Below are positions 18,561-27,942 of a DNA stretch of 64,000 nt, one piece after another. This DNA is from Marinomonas sp. SBI8L. GTDB taxonomy: Bacteria; Pseudomonadota; Gammaproteobacteria; Pseudomonadales; Marinomonadaceae. Made by a program: the position numbers and the translations under genes. A model generated the notes under the pieces. It was not told the DNA's origin and searched no databases. It worked only from the letters and a program-made list of their open reading frames with translations. Every line of letters starts with the position of its first letter. Positions within the stretch are counted from its first letter, which is position 1. The DNA is taken from assembly GCF_001624705.1 (NCBI RefSeq), contig NZ_JSEO01000001.1:124001-188000 (forward strand), given 5' to 3'.

Positions 18561-18582
18561 GAGCCAGTGAGTTCACTGGCTC
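18561..18582 (-). terminator. Hairpin after the ABC exporter gene
   Basis: GAGCCAGTG-AGTT-CACTGGCTC, a perfect 9-bp stem 29 bases beyond the exporter stop. Only a pyrimidine-rich tail, not a clean T run, follows on the minus strand, so termination is moderately supported. Confidence 0.5.
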
Positions 18583-18610
18583 TTAAAAGAAAGAAGCCTA
18601 ATAAAGAGCA

Positions 18611-20368
18611 CTAAGCATGCTGAAATTGCAGCTTGGCTAACTTGGCATAAAGCGGTGAGTTTTCTAACAACTGGGCATGAGTACCTTGAGCCACCAGCTT
18701 GCCTTGCTCCATCAGAATAATACGATCGGCATTCACCACAGTAGACAGCCTATGGGCGATAATTAAACTGGTTCGACCCTGCATTAAATGCTCAAGCGCT
18801 TGCTGTACATGATACTCACTTTGCGCATCTAGCGCACTGGTTGCCTCATCAAGTAACAATATTGGCGCATCTTTTAAAATCGCTCTAGCAATGGCAATTC
18901 GCTGCATTTGACCACCTGAGAGCTTCACCCCATTTTCACCAAGATCAGAGTCATAGCCTTCTGGTAACTGCATAATAAAATCATGGGCAAAGGCCGCTTT
19001 AGCTGCTTTTACTATATCTTCCATATTGGCTTCAGGTCTTGCATAGGCAATGTTCTGAGCCACACTAATATCGAATAAGGCTGCATGTTGCGGCACTATG
19101 GCCATATTTTCACGTAAAGCACTTAAGCCAAGCTGACGAATATTTTGCCCCAATAGACTGATAGCCCCAGAGTCCACATCATAAAAACGTAACAAGAGTT
19201 CTAACAAGGTAGATTTACCTGCACCTGATGGCCCCACCAGCGCGACTCTCTCGCCTTTTCGCAGACTTAAATCTAACTCACTAATAGCCTTATCAGATCG
19301 ACTTGAATAAGCGAAATCCACCTGATTAAAGCGAATCATTTCTTCACCAAGTCCAGTACCATGCACATCTTCAATTTGTGTCGGCGTATCGGCATTTGGG
19401 GGGATTTTATTAGGTGTATGTAGTAGCTCTATTAAACGCTCAGCAGCCCCTGCTGCACGCTGTAATTCACCCATCACCTCTGAGATAGCAGCCACCGCAG
19501 CGGCCACCATAATGGCGTAGAACAAGAAGCTCGCAAGCTCACCACCTGTAATGCGCCCTTGCATGACATCATTACCACCAACCCACAACATAGCAGCAAT
19601 GGCCGACATAGAAAGTACGATGACAACAACAGAGAGGAAGGCCCTTTGCCGAATACGTTGTACGCTTACATTAAAAGCACGTTCGACCACATTAGAAAAA
19701 AGCCCGATATCATGATCTTGCTGATTATGACTTTGCACGACCTTGATATGACGGAGAGACTCGCCCACATGGCCACCCACCTTGGCAATTTCATCTTGTG
19801 TATCACGCGAAAGTTTTCGTACTTTACGACCAAAAAATAGAATAGGCACTATCACCAAGGGCACGCTCAAAAGCACAATAAAGGTGAGTTTGGCATTGGT
19901 CACCATCAAGAGCACGCAGCCACCAATCAGCATCAAAATATTACGCAGAGCAATGGAAACCGATGAACCAATTACGCTCTGTAAAAGTGTCGTATCCGTG
20001 GTAATACGAGATTGAATCTCACCACTTTTTTGCTCTTCAAAAAAAGCAGGGTGCAAATTAATCAAATGAGAGAACACAGCTTTACGAAGATCAGCAACTA
20101 CCTTCTCACCAATCCAAGACACTAGAAAAAACCGAATAAAGCTACCTAATGCTAATAAACCCACCAAGCCCAAAAAGATGGCTATGCTGTCCAATAAGGC
20201 TTCACTCGAACCTGATGCGATACCATTATCAATAAGATATCTCACCCCTTGCCCTAAACTTAAAGTCACCCCAGCTGTCACAATGAGGGCCAAACTGGCA
20301 AAAAAGATTTGCTTCTTATAAGGCAGAATAAAAGGCAATAAGTGGCTCAAACTTGCGGTATTTTTCAT
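18611..20368 (-). CDS. MsbA-related ABC exporter (fused membrane and ATPase domains)
   Basis: Homodimeric ABC half-transporter, 585 aa. A six-helix membrane domain (about 15-310) is fused to an ATPase domain with Walker A GPSGAGKS (379-386), signature LSGGQMQ (483-489), Walker B ILLLDE (503-508) and an H-loop in IIAHRLSTV. It resembles the MsbA-related proteobacterial group rather than MsbA itself; MsbA is usually next to lpxK, which is absent here. Likely a lipid or drug exporter in the inner membrane. It is divergent from srkA. Confidence 0.88.
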   Translation of the reverse strand: MKNTASLSHLLPFILPYKKQIFFASLALIVTAGVTLSLGQGVRYLIDNGIASGSSEALLDSIAIFLGLVGLLALGSFIRFFLVSWIGEKVVADLRKAVFSHLINLHPAFFEEQKSGEIQSRITTDTTLLQSVIGSSVSIALRNILMLIGGCVLLMVTNAKLTFIVLLSVPLVIVPILFFGRKVRKLSRDTQDEIAKVGGHVGESLRHIKVVQSHNQQDHDIGLFSNVVERAFNVSVQRIRQRAFLSVVVIVLSMSAIAAMLWVGGNDVMQGRITGGELASFLFYAIMVAAAVAAISEVMGELQRAAGAAERLIELLHTPNKIPPNADTPTQIEDVHGTGLGEEMIRFNQVDFAYSSRSDKAISELDLSLRKGERVALVGPSGAGKSTLLELLLRFYDVDSGAISLLGQNIRQLGLSALRENMAIVPQHAALFDISVAQNIAYARPEANMEDIVKAAKAAFAHDFIMQLPEGYDSDLGENGVKLSGGQMQRIAIARAILKDAPILLLDEATSALDAQSEYHVQQALEHLMQGRTSLIIAHRLSTVVNADRIILMEQGKLVAQGTHAQLLENSPLYAKLAKLQFQHA

Positions 20369-20535
20369 TAATAATCCTTACTCTATTTCCCAAACTCTCA
20401 ATTAGATAAAACACTCTTTAGGGAAGGTATGATTAAAGTAACAAACACTGGCCTTAATACCTATGGGCTTGCTACTCTAGGCAGTCTTTACCTTGTTATT
20501 TCCTTGTTTTATTTTTTACGCTAACTGAGCCTCCT

Positions 20536-21519
20536 ATGTCTGATCATCCCTTTTCTGCCCTCACTCCAGATTTTGTCATTAATGCTGTTGAAAGCATTGG
20601 CCTCTGGTGCGATGCCAGAATCTATCCACTTAACAGTTATGAGAATCGGGTTTATCAGGTGGGCATTGAAGATAGCACCCCCTTAGTCGCAAAATTTTAT
20701 CGCCCTAACCGCTGGAGCAAAGAACAAATTCTAGAAGAGCATGACGCACTTTTTGCTCTCGCTCAGGCTGATATCAAGGTGATTGCCCCTAAGCAGATTG
20801 AAGGAGACAGCCTGTTTTTACATGAGGGTTTCTACTTCTGCGTTTATGACAAACTTATCGGCAAAGCACCCGATGCAGATAATATGGACCACCTTTTTGT
20901 TACCGGTGAAACCTTGGCTCAAATCCACCAAGGGCTACAAGCAGCAGATTTTAAAACACGTCCCGCTATGGCGCCCGTTGCTGACTTCACCAAGGCAATA
21001 ACGCAATTAAAAGAGTGCCAGCATTTACCTAAATTTCTGCATGAGAGATTGGAGAAAGTAAATGCAAAGTTATTACCTCTCATTCAAACTCAAGTTGATA
21101 AGTTTTGGCCTACTAAACAGTACCCAATTCATGGGGACTGCCACAGATCCAACTTACTCGTTGACGGATCTGATGATATCTATTTATTAGATTTTGATGA
21201 TGCGAAAACAGGCCCTGCAGTACAAGATTTATGGTTGCACCTTTCAGGTAACCTGACCCAACAAAAGCAACAATTGAGTGAGTTAATTGAAGGCTATGAA
21301 AGCTATTTTGAGTTTAATGAAAAAGAGTTGGAACTCATCGACAGTTTAAAAGCCATTCGACTAGTACAATATGCCGCTTGGTTAGATGCCCGCTGGGATG
21401 ATCCCGCCTTCCCGATGGCCTTCCCTTGGTTTAGTGGTGAAGACTATTGGCTCAACCTATTAAATGACCTAGAGCTCATCATACAAGACTGGGGCAAACT
21501 CGCTGCGCCTGCTTACTAA
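20536..21519 (+). CDS. srkA: Stress response Ser/Thr kinase SrkA (YihE/RdoA)
   Basis: Cytoplasmic protein kinase of the choline-kinase-like fold, 327 aa, matching E. coli SrkA/YihE (328 aa). K53 in LVAKFYRP is the likely ATP lysine. The catalytic loop HGDCHRSNLL gives D201 and N206, and the metal-binding LLDFDDA gives D219. In E. coli it protects against stress-induced death in the Cpx/MazEF context. In enterics srkA is followed by dsbA; here it is followed by recQ, 67 bp downstream. The ribosome site is weak. Confidence 0.92.
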   Translation: MSDHPFSALTPDFVINAVESIGLWCDARIYPLNSYENRVYQVGIEDSTPLVAKFYRPNRWSKEQILEEHDALFALAQADIKVIAPKQIEGDSLFLHEGFYFCVYDKLIGKAPDADNMDHLFVTGETLAQIHQGLQAADFKTRPAMAPVADFTKAITQLKECQHLPKFLHERLEKVNAKLLPLIQTQVDKFWPTKQYPIHGDCHRSNLLVDGSDDIYLLDFDDAKTGPAVQDLWLHLSGNLTQQKQQLSELIEGYESYFEFNEKELELIDSLKAIRLVQYAAWLDARWDDPAFPMAFPWFSGEDYWLNLLNDLELIIQDWGKLAAPAY

Positions 21520-21586
21520 TTAATAATAAGATAGCGCGATAGATTAAAAACCAATTCACACAAACATAAGACAAAATTAGCTAACT

Positions 21587-23623
21587 ATGAATCTCATACC
21601 TGCCCTACAGCAACACTTTGGATTTGATCAATTTCGTGGCGGACAAGAGCAATGTGTCCGCCAAGTTTTAGCAGGGCAATCTAGCCTAGCTATCTTTCCA
21701 ACGGGTGCAGGTAAATCCTTATGTTATCAATTTAGTGCCACTCAGCTTAGTGGTATTACACTGGTCGTATCTCCCTTGCTGGCACTCATTAAGGATCAGG
21801 TAGAGTTTCTACAAAGCAAAGGCATAGGTGCTGCCAGCTTAGACTCAAGCCAGACACCAGATCAAAATCGCGATATTATGCGCCAAGTACGTGAAGGCCA
21901 AATTAAGATACTCATGGTATCGGTAGAACGTTTTAATAATGAGAGTTTCCGTAACTTCCTACACACCCTGTCCATCTCGTTATTGGTAGTCGATGAAGCT
22001 CACTGTATTTCAGAATGGGGCCATAACTTCCGCCCTGATTATTTAAAACTCCCTGATTATCAACGCCAGTTCAACATTCCTTTGGTATTACTTTTAACCG
22101 CCACAGCGGCTCCTAAAGTAAAGCGAGATATGGCAGCAAAATTTGCCATAGACGAACAGCACATAGTGCAAACAGGCTTCTATCGTTCCAACTTGAACTT
22201 AAGTGTCTTAAGTGTCCCTCAAGTGGATAAAAAAGCAGCCTTATTAAATGCATTGAAACAACGCCTTTCGCCTCAAACAAATGAAGCAGAGCCAGCCATT
22301 GTCTATGTCACCTTGCAATATAGCGCGGAAGAAATTGCCCAATGGCTAAGAGCCAACCAAGTATCCGCTCAGGCTTACCATGCAGGATTAGATAGCGAAC
22401 GCCGTGAGCAAATCCAGCAAGATTTCATGTCAGGCAAACTCAATACCGTAGTGGCTACTATTGCCTTTGGAATGGGTATCGACAAATCCAATATTCGTCA
22501 TGTCATTCACTATGATCTACCAAAATCGATCGAAAACTATAGCCAAGAGATTGGCCGTGCAGGTCGAGATGGGCAAGCCTCAAACTGTGTCACCTTGGCA
22601 AACCTTGAAGGCCTTTCGACCTTAGAAAACTTTGTTTATGGGGATACGCCAGAACTTGAAAGCATTGCCTATTTATTAGATCTGATTGATCAACAAAGTG
22701 TGATGCAGCGTACGCTGACTTGGGAAATGCAGCTGTATGCGCTTTCTAATGAAACCAATATTCGTCAACTTCCTTTAAAAACATTGTTAGTACAACTTGA
22801 GCTGATGGGCATTATCAGCCCTAAATACGCCTATTACGCGCATTTTCGCTACAAGTTTGTCACGCCTATGGCACAAGTACTCAGTCAATTCGATGCCGAT
22901 AGATGCGCTTTTTTAATGCAGGTTTTCGAAGCGACCAAGTTCAAAAAAGTTTGGGGCGAGCCTAACTTTGAATTTTGGGCACAAGACGCTAAAGACAGAG
23001 CAATTAAAGCCCTAGATTACTTAAGTGAAAAAGGTTTGATCGAGCTAGAAACAAAACAGTTAACACAAGTTTATGAGGTATATGACCTTTCTCAGAAAGA
23101 ACAGGTTGCGGCTCAGCTTGGTGACTATTTCAAACAAAAGGAAGACGCAGAGATTGATCGAATTGCCAAGCTCATTGCCTTCTTCGAACAAGACACCTGC
23201 TTAAACAGAAGTTTGGCGCGCTATTTTGGTGATGAGAGTTTTGGAGACGAAAGTTTCGGTGATGAGAGTTTTGGAGACAAAAGCTTAAATAATGAAAGCA
23301 CTGAGAATAAAAGCATACAAACCCAATGCGGCCACTGTTCAAGTTGCTTAGGAAATAGCATAGGCAAACTTAGCGGGCGAGGTATGAATGAGAACGACAT
23401 AGACTCAGAGCAAGTTAGACAAGACCTCAGCGAACTCGCTAGCGCCTTTCAGTCAGCCCTTAAGCTTCATCCAGATAGTATGAGCCTAGATACCAAATGC
23501 CGCTTTCTCGCAGGGATCAGCACGCCTTATCTCACAAAGTGTCGAGCAAAACGTTTATCAGGTTTTGCTCGTTATCAAGATCAAAGCTATGCCAAGTTAA
23601 GGCAATTAGTAAAAGGCTTATAA
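21587..23623 (+). CDS. recQ: ATP-dependent DNA helicase RecQ
   Basis: 3'-5' DNA helicase of recombination and fork repair, 678 aa. Motif I is FPTGAGKS with K43, motif II is DEAH near 135-138, and motif VI is QEIGRAGRDGQ. The RecQ-type zinc-binding region has Cys in DTCLNRSLARYFG and CGHCSSCLG, followed by a winged-helix-like tail; an HRDC domain is not evident. Between the first Cys and the CxxC pair is an in-frame tandem repeat of GDESF (residues 548-567), longer than the usual spacing. The divergent N-terminus and missing HRDC may mean a RecQ paralogue rather than the strict E. coli orthologue. Confidence 0.88.
   Translation: MNLIPALQQHFGFDQFRGGQEQCVRQVLAGQSSLAIFPTGAGKSLCYQFSATQLSGITLVVSPLLALIKDQVEFLQSKGIGAASLDSSQTPDQNRDIMRQVREGQIKILMVSVERFNNESFRNFLHTLSISLLVVDEAHCISEWGHNFRPDYLKLPDYQRQFNIPLVLLLTATAAPKVKRDMAAKFAIDEQHIVQTGFYRSNLNLSVLSVPQVDKKAALLNALKQRLSPQTNEAEPAIVYVTLQYSAEEIAQWLRANQVSAQAYHAGLDSERREQIQQDFMSGKLNTVVATIAFGMGIDKSNIRHVIHYDLPKSIENYSQEIGRAGRDGQASNCVTLANLEGLSTLENFVYGDTPELESIAYLLDLIDQQSVMQRTLTWEMQLYALSNETNIRQLPLKTLLVQLELMGIISPKYAYYAHFRYKFVTPMAQVLSQFDADRCAFLMQVFEATKFKKVWGEPNFEFWAQDAKDRAIKALDYLSEKGLIELETKQLTQVYEVYDLSQKEQVAAQLGDYFKQKEDAEIDRIAKLIAFFEQDTCLNRSLARYFGDESFGDESFGDESFGDKSLNNESTENKSIQTQCGHCSSCLGNSIGKLSGRGMNENDIDSEQVRQDLSELASAFQSALKLHPDSMSLDTKCRFLAGISTPYLTKCRAKRLSGFARYQDQSYAKLRQLVKGL
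23228..23287 (+). repeat. In-frame tandem repeat inside recQ
   Basis: Two copies of a 30-bp unit beginning GGTGATGAGAGTTTTGGAGA, each made of two 15-bp half-units that encode GDESF or GDKSL. It keeps frame and inflates the loop between zinc-binding cysteines. Confidence 0.9.
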
Positions 23624-23645
23624 ACTAAGGCCTGCCTTCTAAAAC

Positions 23646-24041
23646 TTAATCAGATAGAGCCGCTGCTTCATCTTCAGGGTAGCGGCTTATTTCGATCAGG
23701 TTATTATCCAGATCATTAATATACACAGACATCATAGGTCCCATAGCGCCAGTCTTCTCGACAGGCCCTTCTAGAATATCCACTTGTTTATGTTTTAGAT
23801 GAGCAATCACTTCGTCTAGGCTAATCTTAGCAATCAGACAAAGATCTCCCGAGCCTTCAAGCGCATGATTACGCATTTCTTGACCCGCAGTTTGAAAGTT
23901 AATTTTCTGTTCACCAAAACTCACCGCCTTGCGACCATTGGCAAATATAATAGGTGTCATGCCAAGCACTTCAACAAAGAAGTTCACTGAGGCATCAATA
24001 TCGGAAACTGTTAACACTAGATGATCTATATGACTAATCAT
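23646..24041 (-). CDS. VOC (glyoxalase/bleomycin resistance) superfamily protein
   Basis: 131-aa two-module beta-alpha-beta-beta-beta protein. It begins ISHIDHLVLTVSDIDASVNFF, with the metal-binding His at residue 7 (DHLV). YINDLDNNLIEISRYPED near the C-terminus carries the usual Glu ligand. Many similar small VOC proteins are uncharacterised; glyoxalase I, fosfomycin-resistance and dioxygenase roles all use this fold. Convergent with recQ, 22 bp apart. Substrate unknown. Confidence 0.82.
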   Translation of the reverse strand: MISHIDHLVLTVSDIDASVNFFVEVLGMTPIIFANGRKAVSFGEQKINFQTAGQEMRNHALEGSGDLCLIAKISLDEVIAHLKHKQVDILEGPVEKTGAMGPMMSVYINDLDNNLIEISRYPEDEAAALSD

Positions 24042-24251
24042 AGAAGGCTCAATTTATCCCTAAGGTGTAAAACAGTACTAAAAAGCGCTGAAAAATCAGA
24101 CGGCTCCTAGTCTTCAAAAATCGTTATCGATCTCCAGTTTAGGCCCAGAGCGTATGCAAAACAAGCCTTGAATGAGAGCAAATATCAAGTTAATGAGGGT
24201 TTTATTTTAGGGGGTTATAAGCCAAAGGCGATTGTCATTAAACGGTGAAGT

Positions 24252-24302
24252 AATCTAGGGGCTTTTATCCCTATACTGAGGGGAGAGGGCTTACTTTCAG
24301 CT
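24252..24302. repeat. Degenerate right-end fragment of the MITE-like element
   Basis: CTAGGGGCTTTTATCC, then CTGAGGGGAGAGGGCTTA, then a CAGCTTACC tip align to the right end of the full element with several substitutions. The tip overlaps the last codons and stop of the LysR gene at 24297-25187. Confidence 0.6.
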
Positions 24303-25187
24303 TACCTTGGCCTTAGCGGCCACTTGCTCAAGAGCAAGCTGCACAAACTCTTGTACGGCAGGCATCACACTGCGGTTTTTTAACCAAACCACATGTTCAA
24401 CAGCCGGCTCATCTGCTTCGATAATATCGAGAGTGAGGTATCTATCATCGGCTCGAATATCATGTTCAAACGCAAAACCGACTCCTAAGCCATGGATCAC
24501 AGCCTCACAAATTTCATGTCTATGATCTAAACGAATTTGGCTATGACCTTCGATATCATGCGCAGATAAGAGCTTATCTAGACATACTTGGGTGTAACAA
24601 GAATGAGCAGAAAAGATTAAAGGATATTCTGCCAAGGTTTTGATACTCACTTCTTTTAACCTGTGCAGTGGACTGGACTTAGCAACAATTGCCACCAGTT
24701 TATGACGATGAAACTCGAAGCTAGATAAAGACGCGTGCTTTTTAGCAAGAGGAAACAAACCAATATCCACTTCACGATTTAGCACTTGAGACAAACAATC
24801 TGCACTGCTTGTAGAGTTAATCTCTAGGCAGGTTTCCCCATACTGGTGTCGAAACTCTGCTAATAAAGGCATAAAAATAAGAGCGGATGCTGTAGCAATC
24901 TTAATGCTTGGTAAAGCGCCTTGGTTTTCGGCTGAAAGCACCGCATCTAAAGCATTGCCTAAGTCCGTATATTGTCTAGAAACTTGATATAGGCGCTTAC
25001 CATGATTCGTGAGCTCAAATCCGTTTGGTGTTCGTTCTAATAAATAATGGCCAGAACGAGATTCTAACTTACGGATTTGAGCCGTTACCGCAGGCTGGCT
25101 AACCTCTAACGCACTCGCCGCTCGTGTAAAATTGCCATGTTCCACCACAGCATTAAAAGCACGAATTTCAGACAGGCTAATACTCAT
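24297..25187 (-). CDS. LysR family transcriptional regulator
   Basis: 296 aa. N-terminal winged helix-turn-helix (about 1-65, FTRAASALEVSQPAVTAQIRKLE) and a LysR substrate-binding domain (about 90-290). It is the third gene of a leftward unit: phosphatase-like gene, HAD hydrolase, then this gene after a 9-base gap. Co-transcription with the enzymes suggests feedback control of them. The final residues and the stop overlap a degenerate repeat fragment. Ligand unknown. Confidence 0.87.
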   Translation of the reverse strand: MSISLSEIRAFNAVVEHGNFTRAASALEVSQPAVTAQIRKLESRSGHYLLERTPNGFELTNHGKRLYQVSRQYTDLGNALDAVLSAENQGALPSIKIATASALIFMPLLAEFRHQYGETCLEINSTSSADCLSQVLNREVDIGLFPLAKKHASLSSFEFHRHKLVAIVAKSSPLHRLKEVSIKTLAEYPLIFSAHSCYTQVCLDKLLSAHDIEGHSQIRLDHRHEICEAVIHGLGVGFAFEHDIRADDRYLTLDIIEADEPAVEHVVWLKNRSVMPAVQEFVQLALEQVAAKAKVS

Positions 25188-25196
25188 TTTATAAGG

Positions 25197-25907
25197 TTAA
25201 TTGCTTGTTGTTTGTGAGCGATGCAATTCTGTTGAAAGAGCCTCATCACGGCGCCAATCTAAGATAGGCCACTTTTTCTCATTGGCGATTTGCGCCAAGC
25301 GCTCATCAGGGTTGGTAACGATTGGAAAATCCACATACTCAAGCAAAGGCAAATCATTAATAGAGTCAGAATAGAAATGGCTATGTTCAAATTCACGCCC
25401 ATTATCAGCCAGCCATTCTTGCAGGCGAATAACCTTGCCTTCACGGTAACTCACCTGTCCAGCAATTTGCTTGGTAGGCATATCGTTTTCATCCATCACA
25501 AGATCGATCGCCAACACATTATCTAACTCAAGTAAGGCCGCAATAGGCTTAACCAAGAAGGTCACTGTTGCTGAAATGACTAACACCTCATCACCTTGTT
25601 GCTTAATTCGTTTGATTAGCTCAATCGCCTGAGGGTAAAACTTTTGCAACATCACTTGGCTAACAAAGGTTTGAATTCCGGCCTCTAATAAAGGTTTTGA
25701 GAATTGCTTGAGCGGTTCAACCTGAAGATTCACATAATCCTGCATCAAGAGTTCGCCTTTATGGTAGAGATCCATCAGCCTTGCTTCTTCTGCCAAAAAG
25801 TTTGTCTTATCCATCCAACCTTGATCACACATAAATTCGCAAAATAAAGACGAGCTATCGCCTGCGATTAAGGTTTCATCAAGATCAAAAATATGTAAAT
25901 CAGTCAT
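25197..25907 (-). CDS. HAD-IB family hydrolase (phosphoserine phosphatase-like)
   Basis: 236-aa soluble phosphatase. Motif I is HIFDLDETLIAGD with nucleophile D8 and acid/base D10. Motif II is VLVISATVTF near 115, and motif IV is FYSDSINDLPLLEYVD near 180-190. The helical cap after motif I fits subclass IB (SerB-like). Its start lies two bases from the stop of the phosphatase-superfamily gene upstream, so both are probably made together. Substrate unknown; a small phosphomonoester is likely. Confidence 0.85.
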   Translation of the reverse strand: MTDLHIFDLDETLIAGDSSSLFCEFMCDQGWMDKTNFLAEEARLMDLYHKGELLMQDYVNLQVEPLKQFSKPLLEAGIQTFVSQVMLQKFYPQAIELIKRIKQQGDEVLVISATVTFLVKPIAALLELDNVLAIDLVMDENDMPTKQIAGQVSYREGKVIRLQEWLADNGREFEHSHFYSDSINDLPLLEYVDFPIVTNPDERLAQIANEKKWPILDWRRDEALSTELHRSQTTSN

Positions 25908-25909
25908 GC

Positions 25910-26722
25910 TTAACCCTTCAAAATATTCTGAGCAAAATGCTTATCATGCCCTTCTATACCGAGTAGTTGGCAGGCGAGTCCACAAATATCAGTTTGCTTA
26001 ACCGGTTGTCGATCTGATTGCGGACAAAATTCCTGGCCAAGGACCATAAAGGGTACTTCAATTTCTTCAGGGAGGGTACCACCGTGTGAATGATCATTGT
26101 TCATACCATGGTCTGCCGTGATCATAATCTGATAGCCCAGCTCTAACCACATGGGTAAAAAGTGAGATAAATAACCATCCATGCGGCGAGCTGAATTACG
26201 ATACTGCTGGCTATCTAATGCAAATTTATGACCGATATCATCCACGTTCATCGTATGAATTAACAAAAAATCTGGGTCATGCTTTTGTCTTAAATGCTCA
26301 CCATCCAACAAGGTGTGATGATCAGGATAATGGTCTTGATGATAAAAAATACCTTGTTGAATTGGCATGCTCTCATTATCGGTAAACCTGTGCTTAATCG
26401 CATCATAAGGACACGTATTATAAAGCTCACTAATCCAGTGGTAGGCTGCGGCTGCGGTTTTAAGTCCGGCTTTTTGGGCTAGGTGGAAGATGCTTTTTTC
26501 AGTGGATAAACGAATCGTGGTGTTATCGACAATACCACTTTCTAAAGGTGTTCTACCCGTTAGAATACATTCGTATAAAGGGCGAGATAAGGAAGGTAGT
26601 TCACAGGCCATTTTATAAAGCTTGCCCTGCCCTGCTTGCTCAAGCGCCGCTAAAAAGCCCATACACTCTTTTGCGACTTGGTAGTTCAAACCATCAATCA
26701 CAATTAAAATTACTTTATTCAT
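25910..26722 (-). CDS. Alkaline phosphatase superfamily hydrolase (nucleotide pyrophosphatase/phosphonoacetate hydrolase-like)
   Basis: 270 aa. It begins VILIVIDGLN, carrying the metal-binding Asp, with a probable nucleophile in ELPSLSRPLYE or at the following Thr. Further metal ligands are NVDDIGH and TADHGMNNDHSHGGT. This set is typical of the type I phosphodiesterase/nucleotide pyrophosphatase branch of the superfamily. No signal peptide is seen, so it is likely cytoplasmic. The ATG at 26722 has AGGAG upstream; an upstream start at 26740 is less likely. First gene of the unit with the HAD hydrolase and LysR regulator. Confidence 0.83.
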   Translation of the reverse strand: MNKVILIVIDGLNYQVAKECMGFLAALEQAGQGKLYKMACELPSLSRPLYECILTGRTPLESGIVDNTTIRLSTEKSIFHLAQKAGLKTAAAAYHWISELYNTCPYDAIKHRFTDNESMPIQQGIFYHQDHYPDHHTLLDGEHLRQKHDPDFLLIHTMNVDDIGHKFALDSQQYRNSARRMDGYLSHFLPMWLELGYQIMITADHGMNNDHSHGGTLPEEIEVPFMVLGQEFCPQSDRQPVKQTDICGLACQLLGIEGHDKHFAQNILKG

Positions 26723-26854
26723 ACTTTCTGCTCCTACCAAGTACCTCTGCTAGCTGTTTCCTTAAAGAGAAAGCCAAGCAATAAAAAGACAACCAAGTGT
26801 TTGAGGAGCAGAATATATAAAAATAAAAGTTTTAGTTATGAATATTGGCAAGCG

Positions 26855-26879
26855 AACCTTATGTTTATAACATAAGGTT
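26855..26879. terminator. Hairpin downstream of the GIY-YIG gene
   Basis: AACCTTATG and CATAAGGTT form a 9-bp stem with a 7-base loop just after the GIY-YIG stop. No T run follows on the minus strand, so terminator function is uncertain. Confidence 0.35.
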
Positions 26880-26896
26880 ATTTTCTGAAATGTAAC

Positions 26897-27238
26897 TCAC
26901 TTATTATGAGCTAAAATATCATCTAAGGTGAGTGAGCCGTGAATAAGCGAAAGTTTTTTCTTACGATCTATTTGTTTGATTTTATATTCGATCGACATAG
27001 CTTCTCGCTTATCACCTATAGCTTGGTGCCACATAAGCGCCAAAGGCCCTTTACCTCTTAGGTATCGAGCGCCTTTTTTAGAGTTTGAGGCGTGCTCTTT
27101 AAAGCGCCTATCTACATCTGTTGTCACCCCAGCATACAAGGTATTCAGGCGTGTACGTATTAAATACACACTCCAAACCTGCTCATCGTCAGAACAAGTT
27201 GTTACCTTAACTTGAGGGACTTCTGCATCTATTGTCAT
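26897..27238 (-). CDS. GIY-YIG nuclease domain protein (YhbQ/UPF0213-like)
   Basis: 113 aa. A stand-alone GIY-YIG domain: VYLIRTRLNTLYAGVTTDVDRRFKEH carries the first motif as VYL..YAG, and the catalytic Arg is in DRRFKEH. The Glu-bearing EYKIKQIDRKKKLSLI follows. Similar small proteins (E. coli YhbQ) have nuclease activity or roles in DNA repair. A weak ribosome site makes the start less certain; the first 20 residues extend beyond the usual domain. Confidence 0.85.
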   Translation of the reverse strand: MTIDAEVPQVKVTTCSDDEQVWSVYLIRTRLNTLYAGVTTDVDRRFKEHASNSKKGARYLRGKGPLALMWHQAIGDKREAMSIEYKIKQIDRKKKLSLIHGSLTLDDILAHNK

Positions 27239-27329
27239 AATTTTTTGTATCGCGTATTCATCATCAAGCCCATGTATTTAAGCTTACATGGGCGTGGTTA
27301 AATCTAATGGTCAGCCACTAAGGATATAA

Positions 27330-27941
27330 CTAATCTACCAGAATGAAAATCAAAGTTGCTGCCGTCATCATCCCCATAAACCAATTAAAGTTACGTTTAC
27401 GCTTTACCGAAGTGAGCCACTGTCTAATCGCCACACCAAGACCCGCCCAAAGACTAATCGCAATAAAGCCCATGGTTGCGAAAGCAATCAAGATCCAGAT
27501 TCCAGACTGCCAATACATGTCCCCTGTTAGCGTAAAGGTACTCACACTACCAATCGCCATGGTCCAAGCCTTAGGGTTCACAAACTGAAATAAGGAGGCC
27601 GAATGCAAACGCATGGGTCTGGCTTTTACATCACCCGATTGCAAAGCATTGTCATCCGTTGGTGCGTTAGCAATCTTCCATGCTAACCATAACAAATACA
27701 GACTACCCACAACCTTAAGCACATTATACAAAACAGGGTAAAGTTCAAACGCCGCACCTAAACCAACCAGCACAGAGCTAATCAGACACGCCATACCTAT
27801 TATGATGCCAAACATATGTGGCAAGGTGCGTATGTAACCAAACTGAGCGCCCGAAGCCAGCAACATTAAGTTGTTAGGCCCTGGCGTCACCGACATCACA
27901 AAAGCAAATAAAGCAATGGCAAAGAAAAATGACAGTTCCAT
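27330..27941 (-). CDS. LysE family translocator
   Basis: 203-aa inner-membrane exporter of the LysE/RhtB family with about six hydrophobic segments and the motif VTPGPNNLMLLASGAQFG at residues 18-35. GGAGG precedes the ATG. It is the second gene after a DUF1127 protein, one base apart, and both are divergent from a MocR-type regulator. Export of an amino acid or amine under that regulator's control is likely. Confidence 0.88.
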   Translation of the reverse strand: MELSFFFAIALFAFVMSVTPGPNNLMLLASGAQFGYIRTLPHMFGIIIGMACLISSVLVGLGAAFELYPVLYNVLKVVGSLYLLWLAWKIANAPTDDNALQSGDVKARPMRLHSASLFQFVNPKAWTMAIGSVSTFTLTGDMYWQSGIWILIAFATMGFIAISLWAGLGVAIRQWLTSVKRKRNFNWFMGMMTAATLIFILVD

Positions 27942-27942
27942 A

